64,000 nucleotides of DNA from [Clostridium] asparagiforme DSM 15981 (GCA_025149125.1 CP102272.1:620001-684000); one strand, 5' to 3'; positions 31,174 through 40,234 are shown, numbered from the stretch's first letter. Notes: generated from the letters alone by a model not told the origin. Numbers and translations are program-made.

Positions 31174-33311
31174 CGCGTATGGATGAGAGAAATTTCACGG
31201 AAACGCACACAGACTGCGCCGCTTATCTGGGGGAATACTACCGGGAGCTGTTTTTCGGCAACGTGAACAAGCGCTACCGGGCCATGACGGCGGCGGACAT
31301 GAAACGGCGGGTGAGCCGTTTAAACCAGGCCTGCCTGGACGCGGTGGAGAAGGCCAACGAGCTGAACGACATTCACGCCATGCTGGCCAAGTCCTGCTCC
31401 TACCTCATGCGGCGGGAGAACAACGTAAAGCCCGGTCCTCAGAAGGAGGAGTGGGAGGACCAGTATGGGAAAATGCTGGAGTTCTGCGACCTTTTAGCCA
31501 GAAAGGACCTGGAGTTCACGCCGGGCCTGTCCATGGACGCCCTGGAGAACGTGCTGCGGATGCAGGGCATCCGCCGTTATCTCCTGTCCAACTCCCTGGA
31601 GCGGGCCTACGAGCTGTTCTACGTGCCCAAGACCATCCAGAAGGGCATAAAAGAGGCTATCCAGCAGAAGCCTGAGCTGGAGTACCCCGGCGCCAGGGAG
31701 ATGAAGCGCAGGTTCATTCTCCACATCGGCCCCACCAACAGCGGCAAGACCCACGACGCCCTGGAGCGCCTAAAACAGTGCGCCCACGGGGCTTATTTCG
31801 GGCCCCTGCGCCTGCTGGCCCTGGAAGTCTACGACCGGCTGAACACGGAGGGGCTGGCCTGCTCCATGATCACCGGAGAGGAGACCCTGGAAATTCCAGG
31901 CGCCCTCTGTCAGGCCTGCACGGTGGAAATGTTAAATGATCACGAGTATTTCGACATCGCGGTGGTGGACGAATGCCAGATGATCGCGGACCCCTACCGG
32001 GGCCACAACTGGACCAGGGCCATTTTGGGGCTGCGGGCGGAGGAGATCCACCTCTGCATGGCCCCTGAGGCGGAGGATATCGTGGTACAGATGATCCGCC
32101 GCTGCGGGGATCAGTTCAAGATCATCCGCCATAAGCGCAACACCCGCCTGACTCTTCAGGAGGAGCCCTACGTGCTGGGCCGGGATTTGAAAAAGGGGGA
32201 CGCGCTCATCGTGTTTTCCAAAAAGTCCGTGCTGGCCCTGGCCGCTCACCTGGAGAACCAGGGCGTGCACTGCAGCGTGATTTACGGGAACCTGCCCCCC
32301 GCCACAAGACGGGAACAGGTGCGCCGTTTTCTGGCCAAGGAGACCGAGGTGGTGGTCAGCACCGACGCCATCGGCATGGGGTTAAACCTGCCCATCCGGC
32401 GGATCGTCTTTGTGGAGACCCGCAAGTTCGACGGGGTGAACAAACGCACCCTCAACCCGGAGGAGATCAAGCAGATCGCCGGACGGGCCGGGCGCTACGG
32501 CCTCTACGACGAGGGCTTTGTGGCTGCCGTGGACGATGTGGACGTGATCGCGGACGGACTTTCCCGCCTGCCCTTGCCGATCATGAAGGCTTACGTTGGC
32601 TTCCCGGAACAGCTCTTAAGCCTCCCTGCGCAGATCGACACCCTGGTGAAGATCTGGGCCGGAATGGACACGCCCTCCATTTACGTGAAAATGGAGGTGG
32701 ACGAGCTGCTGGCCCTGTACCAGAACTTTGTGGACGTTCATTACGACGACATGGAAGAGTTCCCGAAGCCGGAAATATACAAGCTCATTACCTGCGCCAT
32801 CGACATTGACAACAAACTGGTCATGGATCTGTGGCGGGATTACTGCCGGGATTACCGGGAGGTGGAGGAGCTGGAATTCCCCTACAGCCCGGGGGGCGAC
32901 CTCTACGATCTGGAGAGCTATTACAAGATGCTGGACCTCTACTTCCAGTTCTCCCGAAAGGTAGGGCTTCCCATCCAGGCGGAGAACCTGGCAAAGGAGC
33001 GCCATGAGACAGAGGAGGAGATCAGCCGGATTTTAAAGACCGAGTGTGGCAGCTATACCCGCAAATGCTCCTTCTGCAGCAAGGAGCTGTCCTGGGACTA
33101 TCCTTTCTCCATCTGCGAGCGCTGTTTTGAGCGGGGCAGATCCGGCAGGGGCAGAGGGCACGGCGGCGGCCGGCCCGGAGGCAGCGGTAACGGCCGGTCC
33201 GGGGGCGGTTCGGATTCCCGCCACAGCCGTTCCAGGCGCGGTAACGGCTACGGCCAGAAGCGGGATAACGGGGGAAAGACGGCAAAGGCAAAGAGCGCAG
33301 CGATCCAGTGA
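31170..33311 (+). CDS. Suv3-like DExH/D RNA helicase with zinc finger and Arg/Gly tail
   Basis: 713 residues. Helicase core: Walker A GPTNSGKT (187-194), DECQ (267-270), STDAIGMGLN (397-406), QIAGRAGRYG (435-444), closest to Suv3-type RNA helicases known from mitochondria and some bacteria. After the helicase C-terminal domain comes a C4 zinc site (Cys633, 636, 649, 652) and a Gly/Arg/Ser-rich tail (655-713) of the RGG sort that binds RNA. GTG 31170 overlaps the DUF6483 stop; ATG 31179 is a possible alternative. Likely works in RNA turnover or structured-RNA remodelling in the cytoplasm. Confidence 0.88.
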   Translation: MTRMDERNFTETHTDCAAYLGEYYRELFFGNVNKRYRAMTAADMKRRVSRLNQACLDAVEKANELNDIHAMLAKSCSYLMRRENNVKPGPQKEEWEDQYGKMLEFCDLLARKDLEFTPGLSMDALENVLRMQGIRRYLLSNSLERAYELFYVPKTIQKGIKEAIQQKPELEYPGAREMKRRFILHIGPTNSGKTHDALERLKQCAHGAYFGPLRLLALEVYDRLNTEGLACSMITGEETLEIPGALCQACTVEMLNDHEYFDIAVVDECQMIADPYRGHNWTRAILGLRAEEIHLCMAPEAEDIVVQMIRRCGDQFKIIRHKRNTRLTLQEEPYVLGRDLKKGDALIVFSKKSVLALAAHLENQGVHCSVIYGNLPPATRREQVRRFLAKETEVVVSTDAIGMGLNLPIRRIVFVETRKFDGVNKRTLNPEEIKQIAGRAGRYGLYDEGFVAAVDDVDVIADGLSRLPLPIMKAYVGFPEQLLSLPAQIDTLVKIWAGMDTPSIYVKMEVDELLALYQNFVDVHYDDMEEFPKPEIYKLITCAIDIDNKLVMDLWRDYCRDYREVEELEFPYSPGGDLYDLESYYKMLDLYFQFSRKVGLPIQAENLAKERHETEEEISRILKTECGSYTRKCSFCSKELSWDYPFSICERCFERGRSGRGRGHGGGRPGGSGNGRSGGGSDSRHSRSRRGNGYGQKRDNGGKTAKAKSAAIQ

Positions 33312-33439
33312 CAGCGTTTGGCGGCCGTCTTTAACGACAATGGAAAACGTATGAAAAAGCAAGGCTTTGATCCGCGGCTCCGGCTCTTTCCGGCAGAGCG
33401 GCGGGTTACAGCCCACAATGAGACAAACGGAGGAAGAAA

Positions 33440-34696
33440 ATGGACAATCGACGCATCATTCAGGTAGAAGAAAAGGTACCTTTTAACCTTCTGGTACCGC
33501 TGAGCTTACAGCACATGTTCGCCATGTTCGGCGCATCCGTGCTGGTGCCTTCCATATTTCACATCAGCCCGGCTATCGTGCTGTTTATGAACGGAATCGG
33601 CACCCTGCTCTTCATTTTTGTGACAAAGGGCAAGGCTCCCGCCTACCTGGGTTCCAGCTTTGCATTCCTGGCCCCGGCCGGAGTGGTGATCGCAAACTTT
33701 GGCTACGAGTACGCTCTGGGCGGTTTCGTGGCGGTAGGCTTCTGCGGATGTATTCTGGCGTATATTGTATACAAGTTTGGCACCGACTGGATCGACGTGG
33801 TTCTTCCCCCTGCGGCCATGGGCCCGGTGGTGGCGCTGATCGGCCTGGAGCTCTCCGGTTCCGCCGCCTCCAACGCGGGGCTTTTGGATCCGGTGATCAA
33901 CCCCAAGAACGTGATCGTATTTCTGGTCACCCTTGGCACGGCTGTGTTCGGCTCCATTCTGTTCCGCAAATTCCTGTCCGTTATTCCCATCCTGATCGCC
34001 GTTGTGGCCGGGTATGTGGCGGCGGTGGCCTGCGGCATCGTGGATTTCAGCCAGGTGGCGGCGGCTCCTATTTTCGCCCTGCCCAATTTCACCACCCCCA
34101 AGTTTAACCTCAACGCCATCATGATGATCCTTCCGGTGCTCCTGGTGATCACCTCTGAGCACATCGGCCACCAGGTGGTGACCAGCAAGATTGTGGGACG
34201 CGATCTGTTGAAGGACCCGGGACTGCACCGCTCCCTGTTCGGCGACAACTTCTCCACCATGATCTCCGGCCTGATCGGCTCCGTGCCCACCACCACCTAC
34301 GGTGAGAATATCGGCGTTATGGCGGTGACCCGGGTGTACAGCGTGCGTGTGATCGGCGGGGCGGCCGTGCTGTCCATCGCCTGCTCCTTTATCGGTAAGC
34401 TCTCCACCCTAATCCAGACCATTCCCGGGCCGGTGATCGGCGGAATCTCCTTCCTGCTTTACGGTATGATCGGCACCTCCGGCCTGCGCATCCTGGTGGA
34501 CGCCCAGGTGGATTACAGCAAAAACCGCAACCAGGCCCTGACCAGTGTCATTTTCGTGGCAGGCCTGTCGGGAATCGCCCTCAAGATCGGCAGCATCCAG
34601 CTCACCGGCATGGTGCTGGCCTGCGTGGTGGGCATGGTGATGAGCCTGGTGATCTATCTTCTGGATCGGGCGCATTTGACCAATGATCAGGATTGA
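33440..34696 (+). CDS. uraA: uracil/xanthine permease (NCS2 family)
   Basis: 418 residues, about 14 hydrophobic segments. SFAFLAPAGVV near the N-terminus, the substrate-contact region ITSEHIGHQ and TTTYGENIGVMA are diagnostic of UraA-type nucleobase:cation symporters. Uracil is the likely substrate. GGAGGAAG lies ahead of the ATG. It stands alone: the 128-bp upstream gap contains a GC-rich stem but nothing I can identify as a PyrR attenuator. A small AAAACGCGTTTT palindrome with a T-run follows the stop. Confidence 0.92.
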   Translation: MDNRRIIQVEEKVPFNLLVPLSLQHMFAMFGASVLVPSIFHISPAIVLFMNGIGTLLFIFVTKGKAPAYLGSSFAFLAPAGVVIANFGYEYALGGFVAVGFCGCILAYIVYKFGTDWIDVVLPPAAMGPVVALIGLELSGSAASNAGLLDPVINPKNVIVFLVTLGTAVFGSILFRKFLSVIPILIAVVAGYVAAVACGIVDFSQVAAAPIFALPNFTTPKFNLNAIMMILPVLLVITSEHIGHQVVTSKIVGRDLLKDPGLHRSLFGDNFSTMISGLIGSVPTTTYGENIGVMAVTRVYSVRVIGGAAVLSIACSFIGKLSTLIQTIPGPVIGGISFLLYGMIGTSGLRILVDAQVDYSKNRNQALTSVIFVAGLSGIALKIGSIQLTGMVLACVVGMVMSLVIYLLDRAHLTNDQD

Positions 34697-34750
34697 TAAA
34701 ACGCGTTTTTTTCATAAACAGGGCTCATATCAGGTATAACAAATAAGTCA

Positions 34751-34779
34751 TTGACAGAAGCCCTGAAATCTGCAATAAT
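34751..34779 (+). promoter_or_regulatory. promoter of the T-box/ior transcript
   Basis: A perfect TTGACA (34751-34756) and AATAAT (34774-34779), 17-base spacing. The region lies inside an inverted repeat CAGGGCT/AGCCCTG (about 34720-34765). Confidence 0.75.
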
Positions 34780-34800
34780 TATCCATAACTTCAACAATAA

Positions 34801-35065
34801 ACCGATGAAGCGGAGATCAAACCGTAGGGAGCATTTCCAGAGAGCGGGGGCAGGTGGAAACCCCGTAATAAGCCGGACGGCAAATGGACCGCTGAGGGTG
34901 AGGGGAAAGGCAGGCTTTTAAGGCCGCGCCGATTATCCGAGACGCAGGCACGCGTTACAGGCCGGACATGTGACAGCATGTTTGTGAATTGCGATCCGAT
35001 AAGGTGGCATAGCAGGGATACGAGAGTTGAACCTGCCCTTTCGACAGTGAGAGGGCAGGTTTTTT
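34801..35065 (+). ncRNA. tryptophan T-box riboswitch
   Basis: A complete T-box leader fills most of the 496-bp gap before iorA. Stem I: AGCGG (34809-34813) pairs with CCGCT (34889-34893) and ACCGT pairs with ACGG, enclosing a specifier loop whose 3' strand reads AAATGGA, so the specifier codon is TGG (34885-34887). AGAGAGC and GGTGGAAA form the usual apical part. The T-box element AAGGTGGC (35001-35008) offers UGGC for the tRNA end, matching discriminator G of tRNA-Trp. The terminator stem AACCTGCCCT/AGGGCAGGTT (35030-35061) with TTTTT competes with the antiterminator (GCAGG with CCTGC). Uncharged tRNA-Trp should switch the operon on. Confidence 0.9.
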
Positions 35066-35192
35066 AGATGCATCGGGCGGTATTGCCGGCGGGCCGGCGT
35101 ACCCCGGAGGCCCGCGCCGCAATCCGCCAGTGTATTCCAAAGGCCGCGCCGCCCGCGCCCTCCACCCTGCGCCAAAAGAAAGGGGAATTAGA

Positions 35193-37055
35193 ATGTCCAA
35201 AACATTTTTAATGGGAAATGAAGCCATCGGCCTCGGCGCCATCCGCGCCGGTGTCCAGGTGGTATCCGGCTATCCCGGAACGCCGTCTACGGAGATTTTA
35301 GAGACTGTGGCAAAGCACAATCCGGGCGACGTCTACGTGGAGTGGTCGGTCAACGAAAAAGCCGGTATGGAGGTGGCCGCCGCGGCAGCCTACGCCGGAG
35401 CCCGAACCATGGTGACCATGAAGCAGGTGGGCTTAAACGTGGCTGCGGACCCGCTGATGAGCCTGGCTTACGTGGGCGTGAAGGGCGGAATGGTGGTGGT
35501 CGTGGCCGACGATCCCGGCCCCATTTCCTCCCAGACCGAGCAGGACACCCGCCATTTCGGCCAGTTTTCCAAGCTGCCGGTGTTCGATCCAAGCTCGCCG
35601 GAGGAAGCCTACGAGATGATCGGGGACGCCTTCGACTACTCGGAGAAATACCACACCCCGGTGCTGTTTCGCCCCACCACCCGGGTCTGCCACGGCTGCG
35701 CCAGCGTGGAGATAAAGGAGCGGATCAAACGGCCAAAGCCCGAGGGCTTCGTCAAGGATTCCAATAAATGGGTTATCTTCCCCCGCCTCTCCAACGCAAA
35801 CCACCGGATGATTGAGCAGCGCCTGCCGGTGATCGGCGAGGATTTAAGCGCTTACCGTTTCAATTACCTCCACATGGAGGAGGGGGATGGCTGCACGAAG
35901 GGCGTAATCACTCATGGAATCAACTACGAGTCCGTGATGGAGGCGTTAAAGGGCTACAAGGGCGTCCGCGTGCTCAAGGTGGCCACTCCCAACCCCATGC
36001 CCGAGTCCCTTCTGCTAAAGTTCATGGACGGCCTTAAGGAGGTCCTGGCCGTGGAGGAGCTGGACCCGGTGCTGGAGACGGAGCTGCTGGTTCTGTGCGG
36101 CAGACACCACCTGCCCGTGAACGTAAAAGGCAAGCTCACCGGAAACGTACAGCCCGCCGGTGAGAACAGCGTGGAGTCCGTCCGGGCCGCGCTGGAGTCC
36201 TGGCTGGGCAGTCCTTACACAGAATACCTGCACGGCCTGGAAGGCGATGAGCCGGAAGCCCCGTCCCTTCCGGTACCTCCCCTCCCCGTCCGGCCGCCGG
36301 TGCTCTGCGCCGGATGTCCCCACCGGGCGTCCTTCTACGCGGTGAAGCGGGCCGTGGAGTCCCTGAACGAGGGACGCGAGGACGCTCCCGTCGAGGGAGT
36401 CTACTGCGGCGATATCGGCTGCTACACCCTGGGCAACGCCAAACCTCTGGACATGGTGGATACCTGCCTGTGTATGGGCGCCGGAATCACCATGGCTCAG
36501 GGACTCTCCCGGGTGGAGCCGGACAAACGCTACTTCTCCTTTGTGGGAGACTCCACCTTCTTCGCCTCGGGAATCACCGGCATCGTGAACGCGGTGTACA
36601 ACCAGGCCAACCTGACCGTCTGCGTGCTGGACAATTCCACCACGGCCATGACCGGCCACCAGCCCCACCCCGGCACCGGTCACACCATGATGGGCCAGGT
36701 GGTGGATAAGGTGAGCATTGAAAAGGTGCTGGAGGCCGTGGGCGTGACGAAGATCGTAACCGTGGACCCCCTGGACCTGGAGCTGGCGGTGAATACGGTG
36801 AAGGAGGTCTCCGGCCTGGACGGCGTTAAGGCGGTGATTTTCAAATCCCCCTGTATCGCCGTAGTAAAGCCCACGAAGCGCTGCCGGATCGACCCGGACC
36901 GCTGCGTCCACTGCAGGACCTGCATCACGGAAATCGGCTGCCCGGCCCTGGTGCTGGACGACGGCCAGGTAAAGATCGAGTCCGGTCTCTGTACCGGCTG
37001 CGGCTTGTGCGGCAGAATCTGCTCCGTAGGCGCCATAGAAGAGGAGGTGCGGTGA
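35193..37055 (+). CDS. iorA: indolepyruvate:ferredoxin oxidoreductase, alpha subunit
   Basis: 620-residue TPP enzyme subunit. The N-terminal pyrimidine-binding domain begins GNEAIGLGAIRAGVQ and has SGYPGTPSTE. The TPP site is GDIGCYTLG and GDSTFFASG...AVYNQANLTVCVLDN. Two [4Fe-4S] sites sit at the C-terminus: Cys571/574/577/583 and Cys600/603/606/610. With IorB it interconverts aryl-pyruvates plus CoA and arylacetyl-CoA plus CO2. Start moved to ATG 35193 behind AAAGGGG. Heads a three-gene operon under a Trp T-box and overlaps iorB by one base (TGATG). Confidence 0.95.
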   Translation: MSKTFLMGNEAIGLGAIRAGVQVVSGYPGTPSTEILETVAKHNPGDVYVEWSVNEKAGMEVAAAAAYAGARTMVTMKQVGLNVAADPLMSLAYVGVKGGMVVVVADDPGPISSQTEQDTRHFGQFSKLPVFDPSSPEEAYEMIGDAFDYSEKYHTPVLFRPTTRVCHGCASVEIKERIKRPKPEGFVKDSNKWVIFPRLSNANHRMIEQRLPVIGEDLSAYRFNYLHMEEGDGCTKGVITHGINYESVMEALKGYKGVRVLKVATPNPMPESLLLKFMDGLKEVLAVEELDPVLETELLVLCGRHHLPVNVKGKLTGNVQPAGENSVESVRAALESWLGSPYTEYLHGLEGDEPEAPSLPVPPLPVRPPVLCAGCPHRASFYAVKRAVESLNEGREDAPVEGVYCGDIGCYTLGNAKPLDMVDTCLCMGAGITMAQGLSRVEPDKRYFSFVGDSTFFASGITGIVNAVYNQANLTVCVLDNSTTAMTGHQPHPGTGHTMMGQVVDKVSIEKVLEAVGVTKIVTVDPLDLELAVNTVKEVSGLDGVKAVIFKSPCIAVVKPTKRCRIDPDRCVHCRTCITEIGCPALVLDDGQVKIESGLCTGCGLCGRICSVGAIEEEVR

Positions 37056-37648
37056 TGACGAAAAATGTATTGCTCTGCGGTGTGGGCGGCCAGGGAACCG
37101 TGCTGGCGTCCCGCCTGATCGCCCTGGCGGCAATGGAAAAGGGCATGGATGCCAGAGGGGCCGAGACCATCGGCATGGCCCAGCGGGGCGGCAGCGTGGT
37201 GAGCCACGTGCGGATCGGCCAGGACATTTACTCCCCAATGATTCCCCACCGGGGAGCGGACGTGCTGATCTGCTTTGAACCCGCGGAGGCGGTCCGCTGC
37301 CTTCCCTACCTGAAAACGGACGGCTGCGCCATCGTGTGCCCCACGCCCATCCGCCCGGTCACCGCGTCCCTCTCGGGCGGCGGCTACACCGGCGGCGAGA
37401 TGATGGAGTATCTGGAGAAAACGGTGAAAAATCTGGTGGTGGTGGACGGAACCGCCATCTGTGAGGAATGCGGCTCCCCCAAGGTGCTCAACGTCGTGCT
37501 GCTGGGCGCGGCCGTGGCCAGCGGCCTGACCGGTCTGACCATGGAGGAAATGGAGCAGGCCGTGGGGAAGCGCGTGCCGGAGAAATTTAAGGAAATGAAC
37601 TTAAAGGCCCTGAAGCTGGGCGCCCGGGCTTACGGGCGCAGCCGGTAA
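37055..37648 (+). CDS. iorB: indolepyruvate:ferredoxin oxidoreductase, beta subunit
   Basis: 197 residues of the POR gamma-like fold: CGVGGQGTVLASRLIALAA at the N-terminus, GAETIGMAQRGGSVVSHVRIG, and GADVLICFEPAEA. It completes the IorAB enzyme, which transfers electrons to or from ferredoxin. Start at ATG 37055 follows GAGGAGGTG inside the end of iorA and overlaps its stop, giving tight coupling for 1:1 assembly. The downstream ligase begins 41 bp later. Confidence 0.95.
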   Translation: MTKNVLLCGVGGQGTVLASRLIALAAMEKGMDARGAETIGMAQRGGSVVSHVRIGQDIYSPMIPHRGADVLICFEPAEAVRCLPYLKTDGCAIVCPTPIRPVTASLSGGGYTGGEMMEYLEKTVKNLVVVDGTAICEECGSPKVLNVVLLGAAVASGLTGLTMEEMEQAVGKRVPEKFKEMNLKALKLGARAYGRSR

Positions 37649-37689
37649 ATCGTAAGACGAAAGCGGAAGAGAGAAAGAGGACCAAACCC

Positions 37690-38922
37690 ATGAAAATGAA
37701 AGAATCCCAGTTCCTTCTGATCAAGGAACAGCTGAAAAAGCTCACCTCAAAGGAATGTTTTTACAAGCAGAAGCTGGAAGGGGTCAACGTTGACCAGATT
37801 CAGTCCCAGGAGGACTTCGAGAAGCTCCCATTTACCTGGAAGGGCGACCTGCGGGAGGCATATCCCCTGGGCCTGATGACCGAACCCGAGGAGAAGATCG
37901 TGCGCATTCACTCCTCATCCGGCACCACCGGGACCCCGGTGATCATCCCCTACACCCAGCAGGACGTGGACGACTGGGCCTTCATGTTCAAGCGCTGCTA
38001 TGAGATGGCCGGAATCACCAACATGGACCGCATCCAGATTACCCCCGGATACGGCCTGTGGACCGCTGGCATCGGCTTCCAGCTGGGCGCAGAGCGCCTG
38101 GGGGCCATGACGGTTCCCATGGGACCGGGAAATACGGACAAACAGCTGCGCATGATGATGGACATGAAATCCACAGTGCTCTGCGCCACCTCCTCCTACG
38201 CCCTGCTGCTGGCCGAGGAGATCGCAAAGCGGGGAATCGGGGATAAGATCTGCCTGAAAAAGGGCGTGATCGGCTCCGAGCGCTGGGGCGACAAGATGCG
38301 CCAGCGCATCGCCAATGAGCTGGGCGTGGACCTGTACGATATTTACGGCCTCACCGAGGTGTACGGCCCCGGCATCGCCATCAACTGCCAGGCCCAGGGG
38401 GCCATGCATTACTGGGATGATTTCATCTATCTGGAGATCGTGGACCCCAAGACCGGCGAAGTGCTGCCCGACGGCGAGGTGGGCGAGATCGTGATCACCA
38501 CCCTGCGCAAGCAGGGCGCGCCGCTGATCCGCTACCGCACCCACGACCTGTCCCGGATCGTGCCCGGAGAATGCCCCTGCGGCTCCCCCTTCCCGCGCAT
38601 CGACACCCTGATCGGCCGCACGGACGACATGGTGAAGGTGAAGGGCGTGAATATCTTCCCCAGCCAGATCGAGGAGCTGCTCACCGTGATCAACGGGGCT
38701 TCCAGCGAATATCAGGTCATGGTGGACCACCTCATGGGCAAGGACGTGCTGACTCTGTTTGTGGAGACCGTGCCGGGCGTCAACCGTTACGCCCTGGAGA
38801 TCGAGATCCAGACCCAGTTCAAGGGCCGCATCGGGCTGACGCCGGTGGTCAAGCTGGTGGACATGGGAGAGCTGCCCAGAAGCGAGAAAAAATCCACGCG
38901 GGTGTTCGACAACCGGTATTAA
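37690..38922 (+). CDS. paaK: phenylacetate/indoleacetate-CoA ligase (AMP-forming)
   Basis: 410-residue adenylate-forming enzyme of the PaaK family. The phosphate loop SSSGTTGTP lies at 75-83, YGLTEVYGPG is the adenine/acid site, RYRTHDLSR and GRTDDMVKVKGVNIFP mark the hinge and C-terminal lid, and KKSTRVFDNRY ends the protein. It joins an arylacetate to CoA at the cost of ATP. Beside iorAB it could activate indoleacetate or phenylacetate for reductive carboxylation, or make ATP in the other direction. The Trp T-box favours the biosynthetic reading. AGAGG precedes the ATG at a slightly long distance. Confidence 0.92.
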   Translation: MKMKESQFLLIKEQLKKLTSKECFYKQKLEGVNVDQIQSQEDFEKLPFTWKGDLREAYPLGLMTEPEEKIVRIHSSSGTTGTPVIIPYTQQDVDDWAFMFKRCYEMAGITNMDRIQITPGYGLWTAGIGFQLGAERLGAMTVPMGPGNTDKQLRMMMDMKSTVLCATSSYALLLAEEIAKRGIGDKICLKKGVIGSERWGDKMRQRIANELGVDLYDIYGLTEVYGPGIAINCQAQGAMHYWDDFIYLEIVDPKTGEVLPDGEVGEIVITTLRKQGAPLIRYRTHDLSRIVPGECPCGSPFPRIDTLIGRTDDMVKVKGVNIFPSQIEELLTVINGASSEYQVMVDHLMGKDVLTLFVETVPGVNRYALEIEIQTQFKGRIGLTPVVKLVDMGELPRSEKKSTRVFDNRY

Positions 38923-38962
38923 TGGAAAAAAATGGGAGTCAATACGCCGCCGCATTCAACAG

Positions 38963-38999
38963 AAAGGGCCTGCCGGACAAATTTTCCGGCAGGCCCTTT
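38963..38999. terminator. terminator of the ior-paaK operon
   Basis: Perfect 15-pair stem (38963-38977 with 38985-38999), loop of seven, with AAA and TTT at its edges. It sits between converging genes and can serve feoA too. Confidence 0.8.
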
Positions 39000-39045
39000 G
39001 AAGATAAAAAGGAGAGTGCTTGCATGGATCCGTTTCAACATGCCC

Positions 39046-39279
39046 TTAGGAACTCAGTTTCACCAGGATTTCCGCCGCGTTGGCGGCCCTGAGGGCGATA
39101 ACCGAGTCCCGAATCTGGTAGGCGGACATGCAGCGGTCCGGCCCCTTGATCACGCAGGTGACCGGTTCCTGGGGAGCGAAGCCCAGATCGGTGAGCCGTC
39201 TGGCTGTGTCCGGCTCGCTGGCGATCCAGACCACCTGGGCCTGTTCTCCCGCATTCAGCTGGCTCAGAGGAACTACCAT
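39046..39279 (-). CDS. feoA: FeoA domain protein, orphan
   Basis: 77-residue SH3-like FeoA protein: MVVPLSQLNAGEQAQVVWIASEPDTARRLTDLGFAPQEPV is the standard first half (quoted here only to show the LTDLGF turn, residues about 31-36), and it ends ALRAANAAEILVKL. FeoA assists the FeoB channel on the cytoplasmic side. It is 11 kb from the FeoB gene of this window, in an unrelated context, so its partner may be elsewhere. ATG 39279 chosen with GGGGGAT upstream; the frame is open to 39390. Confidence 0.88.
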   Translation of the reverse strand: MVVPLSQLNAGEQAQVVWIASEPDTARRLTDLGFAPQEPVTCVIKGPDRCMSAYQIRDSVIALRAANAAEILVKLSS

Positions 39280-39413
39280 AGAAATCCCCCGATCACGAGA
39301 AACCTTACCATATACTATGCGGGATTCCCGAAAATGCCACCGGCCGGCGGCCGTAACACGGTTGCATAGCCGCTGTGTCCTTTTTCCCACGCATCCCGCG
39401 CCGCCTCCACCTC

Positions 39414-40142
39414 CTACAACCTCACCTGCACCTCATCCCCCATATCCAACGTATGTTCCGTCACCCGGCAGTCAAACGCCAGCACTGTCACCCCCGCGTC
39501 CCGCGCATTTTTTAGCGCCTCCCCAAACGCCGGATGCGTGACATCATTCGGCCGGAACTCCTTCACGCCTTTCATCTGAATCACAAACAGCGCATAAGCC
39601 GCATATCCTTCCCCAACAGCCCGGGCCAGCCCGTTTAAGTGTTTGATCCCCCGCTCCGTGGGGGCGTCCGGGAACATGGCCACGCCGTTTTCCTCCAGGG
39701 TGACGCCCTTCACCTCCATAAAAGCAGGCGTCACAGTCCGATCCCCTGATTCCAGCTCAAAAGCCAGATCGAACCGGGAATCCCCGTGAACCACCTCCCG
39801 CCGCAGATTCCGGATGCGCCCCCGCCCCTCCGGCAGCAAAAACGCGGCCCCCTGTTCCGATTGAACCCACTCAAACGCCACCCGGTTTGGCGCCTGGGAG
39901 TCCATGTTGATCAGGGTGTCCCCCTTATAGACGCCGATCAGGTCGTAAGCGGTTTTCCGCTTTCCCGCCGCCGCCTCGGGATGGTATTCCAGAAACACCC
40001 TGGCGCCGGGCAGCAGCAGTTCGCGGCACCGCCCGGTATTCTTCACATGACTGACCACCGTCTCTCCGTTCACCTTCACATGGGCGATAAACCGGTTGGG
40101 ACGGCTCTCAAAGATCCCATCTACAATTCCCACATACTCCAT
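39414..40142 (-). CDS. sfsA: SfsA DNA/RNA nuclease family protein
   Basis: 242 residues. GIFESRPNRFIAHV, HVKNTGRCRELLLPG, YDLIGVYKGDTLINMDSQ and FMEVKGVTL (nuclease-type acid and EVK) are the SfsA landmarks, along with FPDAPTERGIKHL. First named for sugar fermentation stimulation, the family has a PD-(D/E)XK-like fold and binds nucleic acid. Start placed at ATG 40142, preceded by AGAGAGGAAATTGAA; the 58 extra upstream codons run through the repeat and the terminator and are not coding. Monocistronic. Confidence 0.93.
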   Translation of the reverse strand: MEYVGIVDGIFESRPNRFIAHVKVNGETVVSHVKNTGRCRELLLPGARVFLEYHPEAAAGKRKTAYDLIGVYKGDTLINMDSQAPNRVAFEWVQSEQGAAFLLPEGRGRIRNLRREVVHGDSRFDLAFELESGDRTVTPAFMEVKGVTLEENGVAMFPDAPTERGIKHLNGLARAVGEGYAAYALFVIQMKGVKEFRPNDVTHPAFGEALKNARDAGVTVLAFDCRVTEHTLDMGDEVQVRL

Positions 40143-40164
40143 TTCAATTTCCTCTCTCACATGT

Positions 40165-40194
40165 AACTGTTCAGGACGCCTCATCTTCCTGACC
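40165..40194. repeat. partial copy of the palindromic element
   Basis: AACTGTTCAGGAC...CTCATCTTCCTGACC resembles the left end of the element at 13936 (about 22 of 27 positions by eye). The rest of the element is missing; a terminator follows directly. Confidence 0.4.
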
Positions 40195-40225
40195 AAAAAA
40201 GACCCGCCGGTTCCATCCCGGCGGG
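40195..40225 (-). terminator. terminator of the amino acid ABC operon
   Basis: Read on the minus strand, CCCGCCGG/CCGGCGGG (40203-40210 with 40218-40225), short loop, then TTTTTT (complement of 40195-40200). Confidence 0.85.
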
Positions 40226-40234
40226 CCCTGACAA

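Noticed and set aside
33312..33439. PyrR attenuator before uraA
   Set aside because: There is a GC-rich stem, but I could not find the conserved PyrR-binding loop or a terminator with T-tract.
36015..37238. 407-codon antisense frame over iorA-iorB
   Set aside because: GC-rich codon bias leaves the opposite strand open; no motif, no ribosome binding site, and the sense genes are certain.
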